Assembly: GCA_052379645.1 (NCBI GenBank)
Contig: JBQSYU010000003.1
Length of the DNA stretch: 64,000 nucleotides
From: Arthrobacter_H sp030452125
Lineage (GTDB): Bacteria; Actinomycetota; Actinomycetes; Actinomycetales; Micrococcaceae
Reading direction: 5' to 3' (one strand)
A program made the position numbers and the translations under genes. Shown here one piece after another: positions 1 through 7,697 of the stretch; position 1 is the stretch's first letter; the number at the start of each line of letters is the position of its first letter. The notes under the pieces are model-generated. The model had not been told where the DNA came from. It saw only the letters and a program-made list of their open reading frames with translations, and did not search any database.

Positions 1-35
1 GACCCGGCTTCCTTGCCGTGTACCGGGGAAGGGCC

Positions 36-64
36 TTCACCGGGCGGTCCCGCCGGACTACGCT
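36..64 (+). promoter_or_regulatory. Promoter of the Ser/Gly-repeat protein gene (leaderless)
   Basis: TTCACC and TACGCT hexamers are separated by 17 bp, and the -10 box ends 6 bp before the ATG at 71. There is no Shine-Dalgarno sequence, so the transcript probably starts at the start codon. Seen in sequence; promoter activity is inferred. Confidence 0.5.
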
Positions 65-70
65 GGGGCC

Positions 71-400
71 ATGTCCAGTTCGTGGTCCATCGCCTCGCAG
101 GATTCGTTCCTGAGCATCGGTAGCGCCGGGTCCGTGCTGTCGATCTGCTCGGTGGGCAGCATCGGGTCGATCGGATCGGTGGGTAGTGCCGTCTCGGCGT
201 TCAGCATGGCCAGTTCCCTGAGCGCCGGCTCCGCGATGTCCTGGCTCGGGGTGGGCACGGTGATGTCCTCCGCGGGCCTGGGTACCGTCATGGGAGCGCC
301 CGTCGCCGGACGGCCGGTCCCGCACGCGGTGCTCCAGTCGGTCCTGATCGCCGGAGCGTGCGCCGTGGCCGTCTGGGGAGCCGGGCGCATCCGCCATTAG
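71..400 (+). CDS. Small Ser/Gly/Ile repeat protein with C-terminal hydrophobic segment
   Basis: 109 residues of unknown function. Residues about 13-55 repeat a short unit of the form S-(I/V)-G-S-x-G-S (for example SIGSAGSVLSI), so hydrophobic and small residues alternate with a period near three to six, as in a beta-solenoid or a membrane-active peptide. Residues about 82-105 form one hydrophobic segment (VLQSVLIAGACAVAVWGAG) that could span the membrane, followed by a short basic tail. I recall small actinobacterial hypothetical proteins with the same repeat, but no role is known to me. The start follows a good leaderless promoter. The 3' end overlaps the convergent regulator gene by 4 bp. 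The antisense frame is also open but has no start signal. The repeat makes random origin unlikely. Confidence 0.6.
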   Translation: MSSSWSIASQDSFLSIGSAGSVLSICSVGSIGSIGSVGSAVSAFSMASSLSAGSAMSWLGVGTVMSSAGLGTVMGAPVAGRPVPHAVLQSVLIAGACAVAVWGAGRIRH

Positions 401-891
401 TTCCGGACGGTCGCCGAGGGGCCTCCTTCGGCCCCGCGTTCCAGCAGCGGGCGCATCCGGTGGGGGATCAGTTCTGCCATCGACAGCGAGGTGTCCGCGC
501 GTTCGATGCCGTCGATGTCCAGGATCGCGCCGTTGACCCGGAAGAGGTCCTCGGCGCCGCGGGCCACGACGGTGGCCAGGATATCGGCCGTCCCGCTGAG
601 CCCGTGGGCTTCCACGACCTCGGGGATGCGGGCCAGCGCGGCGGTGATCTCACCGAGCTTCTTCTGCTGGACGTGGATGTGGACGAAGCTGGTCAACGGA
701 TAGCCCAGGGCCGCGGGGTTGACCCGGCGTTCGAAGGAAAGGAAGGCCCCGTGGTTCTCCAGCCGGTTCAAGCGCGCCTGCACCGTATTGCGCGATAGAC
801 CCAGCGTCGTCGCCAGGGCCACGGTGGTTGCCTTCGGGTCCAGGGCCAGGGCCCCCAACAGTCTGTGATCAACCTCATCCAAGTCAGCCAT
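397..891 (-). CDS. Lrp/AsnC-family transcriptional regulator (BkdR-like)
   Basis: 164 residues. The N-terminal winged helix-turn-helix (residues about 5-55, with GLSRNTVQARLNRLE as recognition region) is followed by an AsnC-type RAM ligand-binding domain (FVHIHVQ, then VVEAHGLSGTADILATV). This is the standard length and order for Lrp/AsnC proteins, which sense amino acids. It is transcribed away from bkdABC, an arrangement typical of BkdR-type regulators that respond to branched-chain amino acids; that role is inferred from position. A TTG nine bases upstream is in frame, but the ATG at 891 is the more natural start. Confidence 0.88.
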   Translation of the reverse strand: MADLDEVDHRLLGALALDPKATTVALATTLGLSRNTVQARLNRLENHGAFLSFERRVNPAALGYPLTSFVHIHVQQKKLGEITAALARIPEVVEAHGLSGTADILATVVARGAEDLFRVNGAILDIDGIERADTSLSMAELIPHRMRPLLERGAEGGPSATVRN

Positions 892-923
892 AGTGCGCAA
901 CGCTATCAGGTACTACCGGGTGG

Positions 924-953
924 TTACCGTGCAGAGTGCTCAGTAGATATATT
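924..953 (+). promoter_or_regulatory. Putative promoter of the bkd operon
   Basis: TTACCG and TATATT are spaced by 18 bp in the divergent region between the Lrp-type regulator and bkdA. TATATT is a near-consensus -10 box and unusually AT-rich for this DNA. A start near 960 would give a leader of about 135 nt before bkdA. Confidence 0.45.
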
Positions 954-1005
954 GATGGTTGTGCGCAGTGCGTCTTGTGAGTACCGTCACAGGTAGGGAA
1001 CGACG

Positions 1006-1098
1006 ATGAAGTCCGCCCCGCCGTTCGGACACCGGATCACCCATCCGGCAACCAGCGAGTCGGCCGACGAACAACGAAGGACGCAGCGCAGACCATGA
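1006..1098 (+). CDS. Possible 30-codon leader ORF upstream of bkdA
   Basis: An ATG at 1006 lies 7 bp after AGGTAGGG-type purines, opens a 30-codon frame and stops at a TGA that overlaps the bkdA ATG (ATGA). The product would be basic and hydrophilic with no leucine, isoleucine- or valine-rich run, so it is not a classic attenuator peptide. bkdA itself has only a distant purine tract (AAGGA, 13 bp away), so translational coupling through this leader is plausible. It could also be chance. Confidence 0.3.
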   Translation: MKSAPPFGHRITHPATSESADEQRRTQRRP

Positions 1099-2222
1099 CT
1101 AATCCACAGGCAGCCGGCGAGCGGGGCGAGGAGCTGATCCAGCTCATCGACCCCAGCGGACGCCGCACCCCGCATGGGGAATTCGATCCCTGGGTCGACG
1201 ACATCGAGGTGGAGGCCCTGCGCCGCCTCCATACCGACATGGTGGCCATCCGCCGTGTCGACCAGGAAGGCACGGCGCTCCAGCGTCAGGGCGAACTCGC
1301 CCTCTGGCCACCGTTGCTGGGCCAGGAAGCAGCACAGATCGGCGCCGGCCGGGCCCTGGAGGATGACGATTTCATCTTCCCCTCCTACCGCGAAACCGGG
1401 CTGGCCTACTGCCGCGGGATCAGCGCCGAGGACACCCTGCGCGTCTGGCGCGGCAACGCCTACAGCGGCTGGGACCCCTTCGGCAAGAACATGGCGACAC
1501 CGCAGATCATCATCGGGGCCCAGGCCCTGCATGCGGTCGGCTATGCCATGGGCATCAAATACGACGGCGGGTCGCAGGCGGCCATCACTTTCTTCGGTGA
1601 CGGGGCCACCAGCCAGGGCGACGTCAACGAGGCCATGGTCTTCGCCGCCAGTTACCAGGCGCCGGTGGTCTTCTTCTGCCAGAACAACCATTGGGCCATC
1701 TCCGAACCGGTCGGGGTCCAGAGCCTGACCAACATCGCCGACCGGTCACCCGGTTTCGGCATCCCCTCGCTGCGCGTGGACGGCAACGACGTGCTGGCCT
1801 GCCTGGCGGCCACCCGGATCGCCCTGGATCGGGCCCGCAGCGGCAACGGCCCCACGTTCATCGAGGCGGTGACCTACCGGATGGGCCCGCACACCACGGC
1901 GGATGACCCCACGCGCTACCGCGATGCCAACGAACTGGACCTCTGGGCCGCCAAGGACCCGATCGAACGCCTCGAACGGCATCTGGTGGACCTCGGCGTC
2001 GACGAGGCCGAACTGAAGGCAGCCGCCGGGGAGGTGGCCGATTCGGTGGCCGCCAGCCTGCGCCAGGGCATCATCGGCCTTCAGGACCCGGAGCCGATGG
2101 AGGTCTTCGAGAACGTCTATTCGCAGCCGCATGCGGCCCTGGACCGCCAGCGCGAACACTATGCGCTGTACCGGGAACAATTCGCCGACGCTTCGTCGGC
2201 CACGGAAGAGGGTGCCCGATGA
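1095..2222 (+). CDS. bkdA: Branched-chain 2-oxoacid dehydrogenase E1 alpha subunit
   Basis: 375 residues, the family's usual length. With the beta subunit it performs thiamine-diphosphate-dependent decarboxylation of 2-oxo acids and transfers the acyl group to lipoyl-E2. The ThDP/metal motif runs from GDGATSQGDVNEAM to the asparagine pair in FFCQNN. The segment EAVTYRMGPHTTADDPTRYR is typical of the branched-chain enzyme rather than pyruvate dehydrogenase. It is first of three tightly packed genes; a lipoamide dehydrogenase (E3) gene is absent here and must lie elsewhere. Gene order with the acc-citE block matches mycobacterial bkdA (Rv2497c), which supports the branched-chain assignment. Confidence 0.93.
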   Translation: MTNPQAAGERGEELIQLIDPSGRRTPHGEFDPWVDDIEVEALRRLHTDMVAIRRVDQEGTALQRQGELALWPPLLGQEAAQIGAGRALEDDDFIFPSYRETGLAYCRGISAEDTLRVWRGNAYSGWDPFGKNMATPQIIIGAQALHAVGYAMGIKYDGGSQAAITFFGDGATSQGDVNEAMVFAASYQAPVVFFCQNNHWAISEPVGVQSLTNIADRSPGFGIPSLRVDGNDVLACLAATRIALDRARSGNGPTFIEAVTYRMGPHTTADDPTRYRDANELDLWAAKDPIERLERHLVDLGVDEAELKAAAGEVADSVAASLRQGIIGLQDPEPMEVFENVYSQPHAALDRQREHYALYREQFADASSATEEGAR

Positions 2223-3226
2223 GCAAGCTGACATTCGGCAAAGCCCTGAATGCGGGCATGCGCCAGTCCATGGAAGCGGACCCGAAGGTCGTTCTCATGG
2301 GGGAGGACATCGGCAAGCTCGGTGGGGTCTTCCGCATCACCGACGGGCTGCAGAAGGACTTCGGCGAACACCGGGTCATCGACACCCCGCTGGCCGAATC
2401 AGGGATCGTCGGCACCGCCGTCGGCATGGCCTACCGCGGGTTCAGGCCCGTGGTGGAGATCCAGTTCGATGGTTTCGTCTACCCGGCCTTCGACCAGATC
2501 GTCAGCCAGGTCGCCAAACTGCACTACCGCACGCACGGGATGGTCTCCATGCCGCTGACCATTCGGATCCCCTTCGGCGGGGGCATCGGGTCCCCCGAGC
2601 ACCACTCGGAGTCCCCGGAAGCCTATTTCGCCCATACGGCAGGATTGCGCGTGGTCAGCCCCTCGACCCCGCAGGACGCCTACGTCATGATGCAGCAGGC
2701 GATCGCCTGTGATGATCCGGTGGTCTTCTTCGAGCCCAAGCGCCGCTATCACGAGCGCGGTGACGTCGATCTCGAGGCGGCCCTGACGGGACCCGAAATG
2801 GGCAGCGCCGCCGTGCGCCGTCCGGGCACCGATGTCACGCTGGTGGCCTATGGAGCCCAGGTCAAGACGGCACTTGCGGCAGCCACCGCAGCGGAGGACG
2901 ACGATATCTCCGTCGAGGTCATCGATCTGCGGTCGATCTCGCCGATCGACTTCGACACCATCGCGGCCTCGGTGAGGAAGACCGGCCGCCTGGTGGTGAC
3001 CCATGAGGCCAGCCAGAACCTGGGCCTCGGGGCCGAAATCACCGCGGGGATCACCGAACGCTGCTTCTACCAGCTCGAGCATGCCCCCGTGCGGGTGACG
3101 GGCTTCGACATCCCCTACCCGTATTCGAAGCTGGAAATGCACCACCTGCCCGACCTGGACCGCATCCTCGATGGTGTGGACCGGGTGATGGACCGTCCCA
3201 ACTCCCTGAGCAGTCTGGAAGGCTAG
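2219..3226 (+). CDS. bkdB: Branched-chain 2-oxoacid dehydrogenase E1 beta subunit
   Basis: 335 residues; a transketolase-like pyrimidine-binding domain (MGEDIGKLGGVFRITDGL, then the ESGIVGTAVGMAYRG region) is followed by the transketolase C-terminal domain (VTHEASQNLGLGAEI). It partners the E1 alpha chain in an alpha2beta2 enzyme. The ATG overlaps the bkdA stop (ATGA), so equal expression by translational coupling is likely. The next gene, bkdC, starts directly after its stop. Confidence 0.93.
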   Translation: MSKLTFGKALNAGMRQSMEADPKVVLMGEDIGKLGGVFRITDGLQKDFGEHRVIDTPLAESGIVGTAVGMAYRGFRPVVEIQFDGFVYPAFDQIVSQVAKLHYRTHGMVSMPLTIRIPFGGGIGSPEHHSESPEAYFAHTAGLRVVSPSTPQDAYVMMQQAIACDDPVVFFEPKRRYHERGDVDLEAALTGPEMGSAAVRRPGTDVTLVAYGAQVKTALAAATAAEDDDISVEVIDLRSISPIDFDTIAASVRKTGRLVVTHEASQNLGLGAEITAGITERCFYQLEHAPVRVTGFDIPYPYSKLEMHHLPDLDRILDGVDRVMDRPNSLSSLEG

Positions 3227-4639
3227 ATGAGTACAGTGCTGAAGGTTTTCAAGCTTCCCGATCTCGGCGAAGGACTGACCGAATCCGAAATCGTCAACTG
3301 GAAGATCGCCGTGGGCGATTCCGTCCAGTTGAACCAGATCATTGCCGAGGTGGAAACCGCCAAGGCCGTCGTCGAATTGCCCAGCCCCTATTCGGGGGTC
3401 GTCACCGAGTTGCACGAACAGCCCGGTACCGTGGTGGAGGTCGGCAACCCGATCGTGTCCTTCGACGTTCCCGGCGAGGCCGGGTCCGGGGATTCGCCCG
3501 TGGGCCCGGCGGCCCCGGAGGACGCCGACGAGGCTCCCGCCCAGCGCGAACCCACCTTGGTGGGCTATGGCGCCGAGGTCGAGACCGGGAAGCGTCCGGC
3601 CCGCAAGGCCCGTCGCCAGGGGACGGTCGGTGCCCCGCCTCGTGCCGCAGCGCCCGCCCCCGAGGCGGCCCCGGCGGAGCCGGCCCCCGCGATGGGTGAA
3701 GCTGCCGCGGAACGACCACGCTCCACGCCTCCGGTCCGCAAGCTTGCCCGTGATCTGGGCCTCGACCTGGAGCGGCTCGACGGCAGCGGCCCGCGCGGAC
3801 TGATCACCCGGGACGACGTCAACGCAGCCCATGCTGCCGGGGCCCCGGCCGGGACGGGTTCCCCCTCCGCGACCGGGGAGACCGGCCTGCCGTCCGGCGC
3901 AATGGCTGCCGGGGCAGTACGCACCCTGGGAGGGCAACCGCGCGAGGTGCGCAGCCCGATCAAGGGGATGCGCAAGCATACGGCGCAGGCCATGGTGGAC
4001 AGTGCCTTCACCGCGCCGCATGTCACCGAGTTCCTGACCCTCGACGTGACCCCCATGATGGAGCTGCTGGCCCGGCTGCGTGCCGACCGCGCCTACCAGG
4101 ACATGAAGCTCACCCCGCTGACGATCGCGGCCAAGGCCGTCTGCATCGCCCTCGAACGCCAGCCGACGCTGAACTCCCGGTGGGATGCCGCGGCCGGGGA
4201 GATCGTCCAGCAGAACTACGTCAACCTCGGCATCGCCGCGGCCACCCCCCGTGGTCTCATGGTGCCCAACCTCAAGGACGCCCAGGGTCTGGACTTCAGG
4301 GCCATGGCCGATGCCCTGCGTGATCTGGCGCTCACGGCCAAGGCCGGCAAGTCCGCACCGGAGGATCTGCGCGGGGGAACGTTCTCGATCACGAACATCG
4401 GGGTCTTCGGCATCGATGCCGGCACCCCGATCCTGAACCCGGGGGAGGCGGCCATCCTGGCCCTGGGGCAGGTCCGTGAACAGCCGTGGGGCTACCACGG
4501 GGAGGTGGTGCTGCGTCAGCTGACCACGCTGAGCCTGTCCTTCGACCACCGCGTCGTCGACGGGGAACAGGGATCGCGGTTCCTGGCCGACGTGGGCACG
4601 ATCATGTCCGATCCGGGCATGCTCATCACGATGCTCTAG
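3227..4639 (+). CDS. bkdC: Dihydrolipoamide acyltransferase E2 of the branched-chain complex
   Basis: 470 residues in three parts. The N-terminal lipoyl domain (residues 5-80) carries the lipoylated lysine in EVETAKAV. After an Ala/Pro-rich linker comes a peripheral subunit-binding domain (residues about 165-205, PPVRKLARDLGLDLERL). The C-terminal catalytic acyltransferase domain has the active-site motif DHRVVDG near its end. The enzyme moves the acyl group from E1 to CoA and scaffolds the complex. There is a single lipoyl domain, as in mycobacterial BkdC. The gene begins immediately after bkdB and is followed by a strong terminator. Confidence 0.93.
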   Translation: MSTVLKVFKLPDLGEGLTESEIVNWKIAVGDSVQLNQIIAEVETAKAVVELPSPYSGVVTELHEQPGTVVEVGNPIVSFDVPGEAGSGDSPVGPAAPEDADEAPAQREPTLVGYGAEVETGKRPARKARRQGTVGAPPRAAAPAPEAAPAEPAPAMGEAAAERPRSTPPVRKLARDLGLDLERLDGSGPRGLITRDDVNAAHAAGAPAGTGSPSATGETGLPSGAMAAGAVRTLGGQPREVRSPIKGMRKHTAQAMVDSAFTAPHVTEFLTLDVTPMMELLARLRADRAYQDMKLTPLTIAAKAVCIALERQPTLNSRWDAAAGEIVQQNYVNLGIAAATPRGLMVPNLKDAQGLDFRAMADALRDLALTAKAGKSAPEDLRGGTFSITNIGVFGIDAGTPILNPGEAAILALGQVREQPWGYHGEVVLRQLTTLSLSFDHRVVDGEQGSRFLADVGTIMSDPGMLITML

Positions 4640-4653
4640 CCGGACCGGGCCCG

Positions 4654-4701
4654 AAAAAGGGGCTGCCTCGCCGCGGATCCGCGGCGGGGCAGCCCCTTTT
4701 T
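4654..4701. terminator. Bidirectional intrinsic terminator between bkdC and the GNAT gene
   Basis: A-run, GC-rich stem (AGGGGCTGCC with GGCAGCCCCT, inner CGCCGCGG/CCGCGGCG) and T-run. With A and T tracts on both sides it can end transcription of the bkd operon and of the convergent acetyltransferase gene. Confidence 0.9.
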
Positions 4702-4722
4702 CGTCTCAGGAGGGAAGCGGCC

Positions 4723-5187
4723 TCAGGCCAGTTCCATGATGTATTCCTTCACCACCGCGGCCCGGGCGTTGGCGAAACCATCGACCTCGCCGATGATCGT
4801 GAAACCACGACGTTCCAGGACCTTCTGGCTGCCGATGTTGTCCGTGACCACGCGGGCCCGGATCGGGCGTTCGGTGATCTCGCTGAGGAAGGCGTCCACG
4901 GCGGCGGTGGTCACCCCCTGCCCCCAGTATTTCCTGTCGGTCCAGAAGTCCAGCTCGATGACTTCGTCGTGGGAGTCCGCCATGACGTAGCCGACGGCCC
5001 GGCCGTCCTGCTCGATCGCCCGGACGGTGGCCTTCTGGTCGTTGAGGATCAGCGACCAGTGATGGTCGAACACCCCTCGGTCCGCGGGGTTCTTGGCGGT
5101 GAATGCGGCCATGACATTGGCCTGGGGATCCTGCTGGTGTTCAAAGAACCAATCCAGGTCCGCTGGCTCAACTGGGCGAAGCTTCAC
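4723..5187 (-). CDS. GNAT-family N-acetyltransferase
   Basis: 154 residues with one GNAT fold. The acetyl-CoA pyrophosphate-binding motif is WGQGVTTAAVDAFL (R/Q-x-x-G-x-G/A type), followed by the conserved VVTDNIGSQKVLERRGF segment of RimJ/RimL-like enzymes. The substrate cannot be told from sequence. It stands alone between the bkd operon and the TetR gene and probably has its own promoter in the 90 bp before it. Confidence 0.85.
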   Translation of the reverse strand: MKLRPVEPADLDWFFEHQQDPQANVMAAFTAKNPADRGVFDHHWSLILNDQKATVRAIEQDGRAVGYVMADSHDEVIELDFWTDRKYWGQGVTTAAVDAFLSEITERPIRARVVTDNIGSQKVLERRGFTIIGEVDGFANARAAVVKEYIMELA

Positions 5188-5277
5188 GGTCAGTACCTCT
5201 CTACGACAACGGTGTTCTTTCTCGGTCCGGCCGGCCGGTGGACGCGATTCCTCCCAGCCTACCGTTGTGATGCGGGC

Positions 5278-5973
5278 CTAGCCTACCGGGGCTTTCAGCG
5301 CCGCCAACGCCATGGAGACCAGACGGCGTCGCCGGGTCAGCGGATCGGCATCGGAGCGGTGGGCCGAGTGCGGGGTCGAGTTGATCAGCCCCAGGACCGA
5401 TTGGGCCCGGAAACGAGCCGCCGATTCGCCCTCCCCGGGGTGGAGCAGCCGCAATTGTCTGGCCCAGATCTCGATGTAGGAGCGCTGTAGACGCCGCACC
5501 GTGGACTGGTCGGCCTCGGACAGGCTGGCCATGTCCCGATCCTGGACCCGGATCACATTGCGGTGGCCCAGGGCGAAGTCGGCATGGAAGCGGACCAGCT
5601 CACCGAGCACCTCCTCGGGGCTGCCACCGGCCCGGGCCACGGCGCTTCCGCCGTCGTGCAGGTCGTGGCTGACCTCGGTGAGCAGGGCACCGAGCACCGC
5701 CGCCTTTCCGGGGAAGTGGCGGTAGACGGCCGGGCCGCTGATGCCCGACGCCGAGCCGAGGTCCTCGATGGAGACCCCGTGGTAGCCGTGGGTGGCGAAG
5801 AGTCGGGCCGCTTCGGCCAGCAGGGTGGAGCGGCGTGAGGCCTTGGCCTGGCTGCGGCCCGTGGTTTCACCGGTGGCGTTCACCGCGTCGGGCGCCGCCA
5901 GGGGCTCGGGTTGTTGCTGCACGGCGCTACTCCATCCGCTAGCGTGAGTTGGCCCACAAGAGGTGCTGGACAT
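5278..5973 (-). CDS. TetR-family regulator, BkaR-like
   Basis: 231 residues. A disordered N-terminus of about 40 residues precedes a clear TetR helix-turn-helix (GVSIEDLGSASGISGPAVYR, HFPGK) and an all-alpha ligand-binding domain. It is divergent from accD1 and faces two copies of a 16-bp operator. In mycobacteria the TetR next to the same acc cluster, BkaR (Rv2506), represses branched-chain keto-acid genes; equivalence is inferred from position. The ATG at 5973 lies 4 bp from the operator and lacks a ribosome site, so either the message is leaderless or a start inside the long N-terminus (a GTG near codon 31) is used. Confidence 0.83.
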   Translation of the reverse strand: MSSTSCGPTHASGWSSAVQQQPEPLAAPDAVNATGETTGRSQAKASRRSTLLAEAARLFATHGYHGVSIEDLGSASGISGPAVYRHFPGKAAVLGALLTEVSHDLHDGGSAVARAGGSPEEVLGELVRFHADFALGHRNVIRVQDRDMASLSEADQSTVRRLQRSYIEIWARQLRLLHPGEGESAARFRAQSVLGLINSTPHSAHRSDADPLTRRRRLVSMALAALKAPVG

Positions 5974-5977
5974 TTCA

Positions 5978-6019
5978 GTTAATGAATACTAACGTCTATT
6001 TCAGTTAGTACCTATTAAC
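5978..6019. promoter_or_regulatory. Tandem operators for the divergent TetR
   Basis: Two 16-bp near-palindromes lie 26 bp apart (centre to centre): GTTAATGAATACTAAC at 5978-5993 and GTTAGTACCTATTAAC at 6004-6019, shared form GTTARTR-NN-TAYTAAC. Both are preceded by the same ATTTCA. They fill the AT-rich divergent region between the TetR gene and accD1, so one protein could control both promoters. Confidence 0.7.
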
Positions 6020-6082
6020 TCAAACTATTGGTTGTCTCCGTGTGGAACGGCAACCACCCCCGACGCCGAGGAAGAGCTACCG

Positions 6083-7690
6083 ATGGAAACCCTGGCCTCC
6101 CACCTGGACCCGGCGGCCGACGTCTTCGCCGAGAACGACGCCGCCCAGCGCGCCCTCGTGACCGAATTGCGTGACCGTCTGGATACCGTCGCCCGCGGCG
6201 GCAGCGAAAAATCCCGCCGCCGGCATATCGACCGCGGAAAGATGCTTCCCCGCGAACGCGTGGACGCGCTGCTCGACGAGGGATCACCGTTCCTGGAGAT
6301 CGCCCCGCTGGCCGCGGAGGGGATGTACGACGGCGATTGCCCCGGCGCCGGAGTCATCGCCGGGATCGGTCTGGTCCATGGCCGCCAGATCCTGGTCATC
6401 TCCAACGACGCCACCGTCAAGGGCGGCACCTACTATCCGATGACGGTCAAGAAGCACCTCAGGGCCCAGGAGATCGCCTTGGAGAACCATCTTCCCTGCG
6501 TCTACCTGGTCGACTCCGGAGGCGCCTTCCTGCCCCGCCAGGACGAGGTCTTCCCCGACCGCGACCACTTCGGGCGCATCTTCTACAACCAGGCCAACCT
6601 CTCGGCCCGCAAGATCCCGCAGATCGCCGCGGTCATGGGCTCCTGCACCGCCGGGGGCGCCTACGTGCCGGCCATGAGCGACGAGACGGTGATGGTCCGC
6701 AACCAGGGGACGATCTTCCTGGGCGGACCACCGCTGGTGAAGGCGGCCACCGGCGAGGTCGTCACGGCCGAGGAGCTCGGCGGGGCGGAACTGCATTCGA
6801 AGACCTCGGGGGTCAGCGACCACATCGCCGAGGACGATGGCCATGCCCTGCAGATCGTCCGGGACATCGTCGAAACGCTCCCGCCGCCGGCCGAACCGGC
6901 CTGGGACGTCATCGAATCCAAGGACCCCGTCGCCGATCCCGAGCAGCTCTACGGGGCGGTCCCGGTCGACGTCAACGGCCGCTACGACGTCCACGAGGTC
7001 ATTGCCCGGATCACCGACGGCAGCGGCTTCCACGAATTCAAATCCGGCTACGGGACCACGCTGATCACCGGCTTCGCCCGCATCCACGGCCACCCGGTCG
7101 GGATCGTGGCGAACAACGGCGTGCTCTTCTCCGAATCCGCGCTCAAGGGCGCCCACTTCATCGAACTCTGCGACCAGCGCGGCATCCCGCTGGTGTTCCT
7201 GCAGAACATCTCCGGCTTCATGGTCGGACGCGACTACGAAGCCGGCGGCATCGCCAAGAACGGCGCGAAGATGGTCACCGCCGTGGCGACCTGCCGGGTC
7301 CCGAAACTCACCGTCGTCATCGGCGGTTCCTTCGGTGCCGGGAACTACTCGATGTGCGGGCGGGCCTACTCGCCGCGCTTCTTGTGGATGTGGCCTGCGG
7401 CCCGCATCTCGGTCATGGGCGGCGCCCAGGCCGCCTCGGTGCTCTCCACGGTCAAACGCGACGGGATCGAACGCTCCGGCGAATCCTGGAGCGAGGACGC
7501 GGAAGAGGCCTTCAAGGAGCCGATCCGCGAACAATACGAAGACCAGGGCAACCCCTACTACTCCACCGCGCGCCTCTGGGACGACGGAATCATCGACCCC
7601 GCCGACACCCGCCGGGTGCTCGGCCTCGCCCTGGACGTCTGCGCCACCGAACCCCTGCCGGACACCTCGTTCGGCGTCTTCAGGATGTGA
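6083..7690 (+). CDS. accD1: Acyl-CoA (methylcrotonyl-CoA) carboxylase beta subunit
   Basis: 535 residues; the carboxyltransferase subunit of a biotin-dependent acyl-CoA carboxylase. The N-terminal half has VDSGGAFLPRQDEVFPD and AVMGSCTAGGAYVPAMSDE. The C-terminal half has GVLFSESALKGAHFIELC and QNISGFMVG. This combination is typical of the 3-methylcrotonyl-CoA carboxylase beta chain and mycobacterial AccD1. The ATG at 6083 has a good ribosome site (GAGGAAGAG); a TTG upstream in frame has none and would sit next to the operator. First gene of a five-gene operon for leucine breakdown. Confidence 0.92.
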   Translation: METLASHLDPAADVFAENDAAQRALVTELRDRLDTVARGGSEKSRRRHIDRGKMLPRERVDALLDEGSPFLEIAPLAAEGMYDGDCPGAGVIAGIGLVHGRQILVISNDATVKGGTYYPMTVKKHLRAQEIALENHLPCVYLVDSGGAFLPRQDEVFPDRDHFGRIFYNQANLSARKIPQIAAVMGSCTAGGAYVPAMSDETVMVRNQGTIFLGGPPLVKAATGEVVTAEELGGAELHSKTSGVSDHIAEDDGHALQIVRDIVETLPPPAEPAWDVIESKDPVADPEQLYGAVPVDVNGRYDVHEVIARITDGSGFHEFKSGYGTTLITGFARIHGHPVGIVANNGVLFSESALKGAHFIELCDQRGIPLVFLQNISGFMVGRDYEAGGIAKNGAKMVTAVATCRVPKLTVVIGGSFGAGNYSMCGRAYSPRFLWMWPAARISVMGGAQAASVLSTVKRDGIERSGESWSEDAEEAFKEPIREQYEDQGNPYYSTARLWDDGIIDPADTRRVLGLALDVCATEPLPDTSFGVFRM

Positions 7691-7697
7691 TCCCCCG

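Noticed and set aside
58..390. Minus-strand frame opposite the Ser/Gly-repeat gene
   Set aside because: No promoter or ribosome site on that strand, whereas the plus strand has a good promoter and a regular repeat protein.
2399..4549. Long open frame (over 700 codons) on the minus strand opposite bkdB and bkdC
   Set aside because: It is the mirror of G/C-rich codon positions in genuine genes; product is low-complexity Gly/His/Asp/Arg-rich and has no family features.
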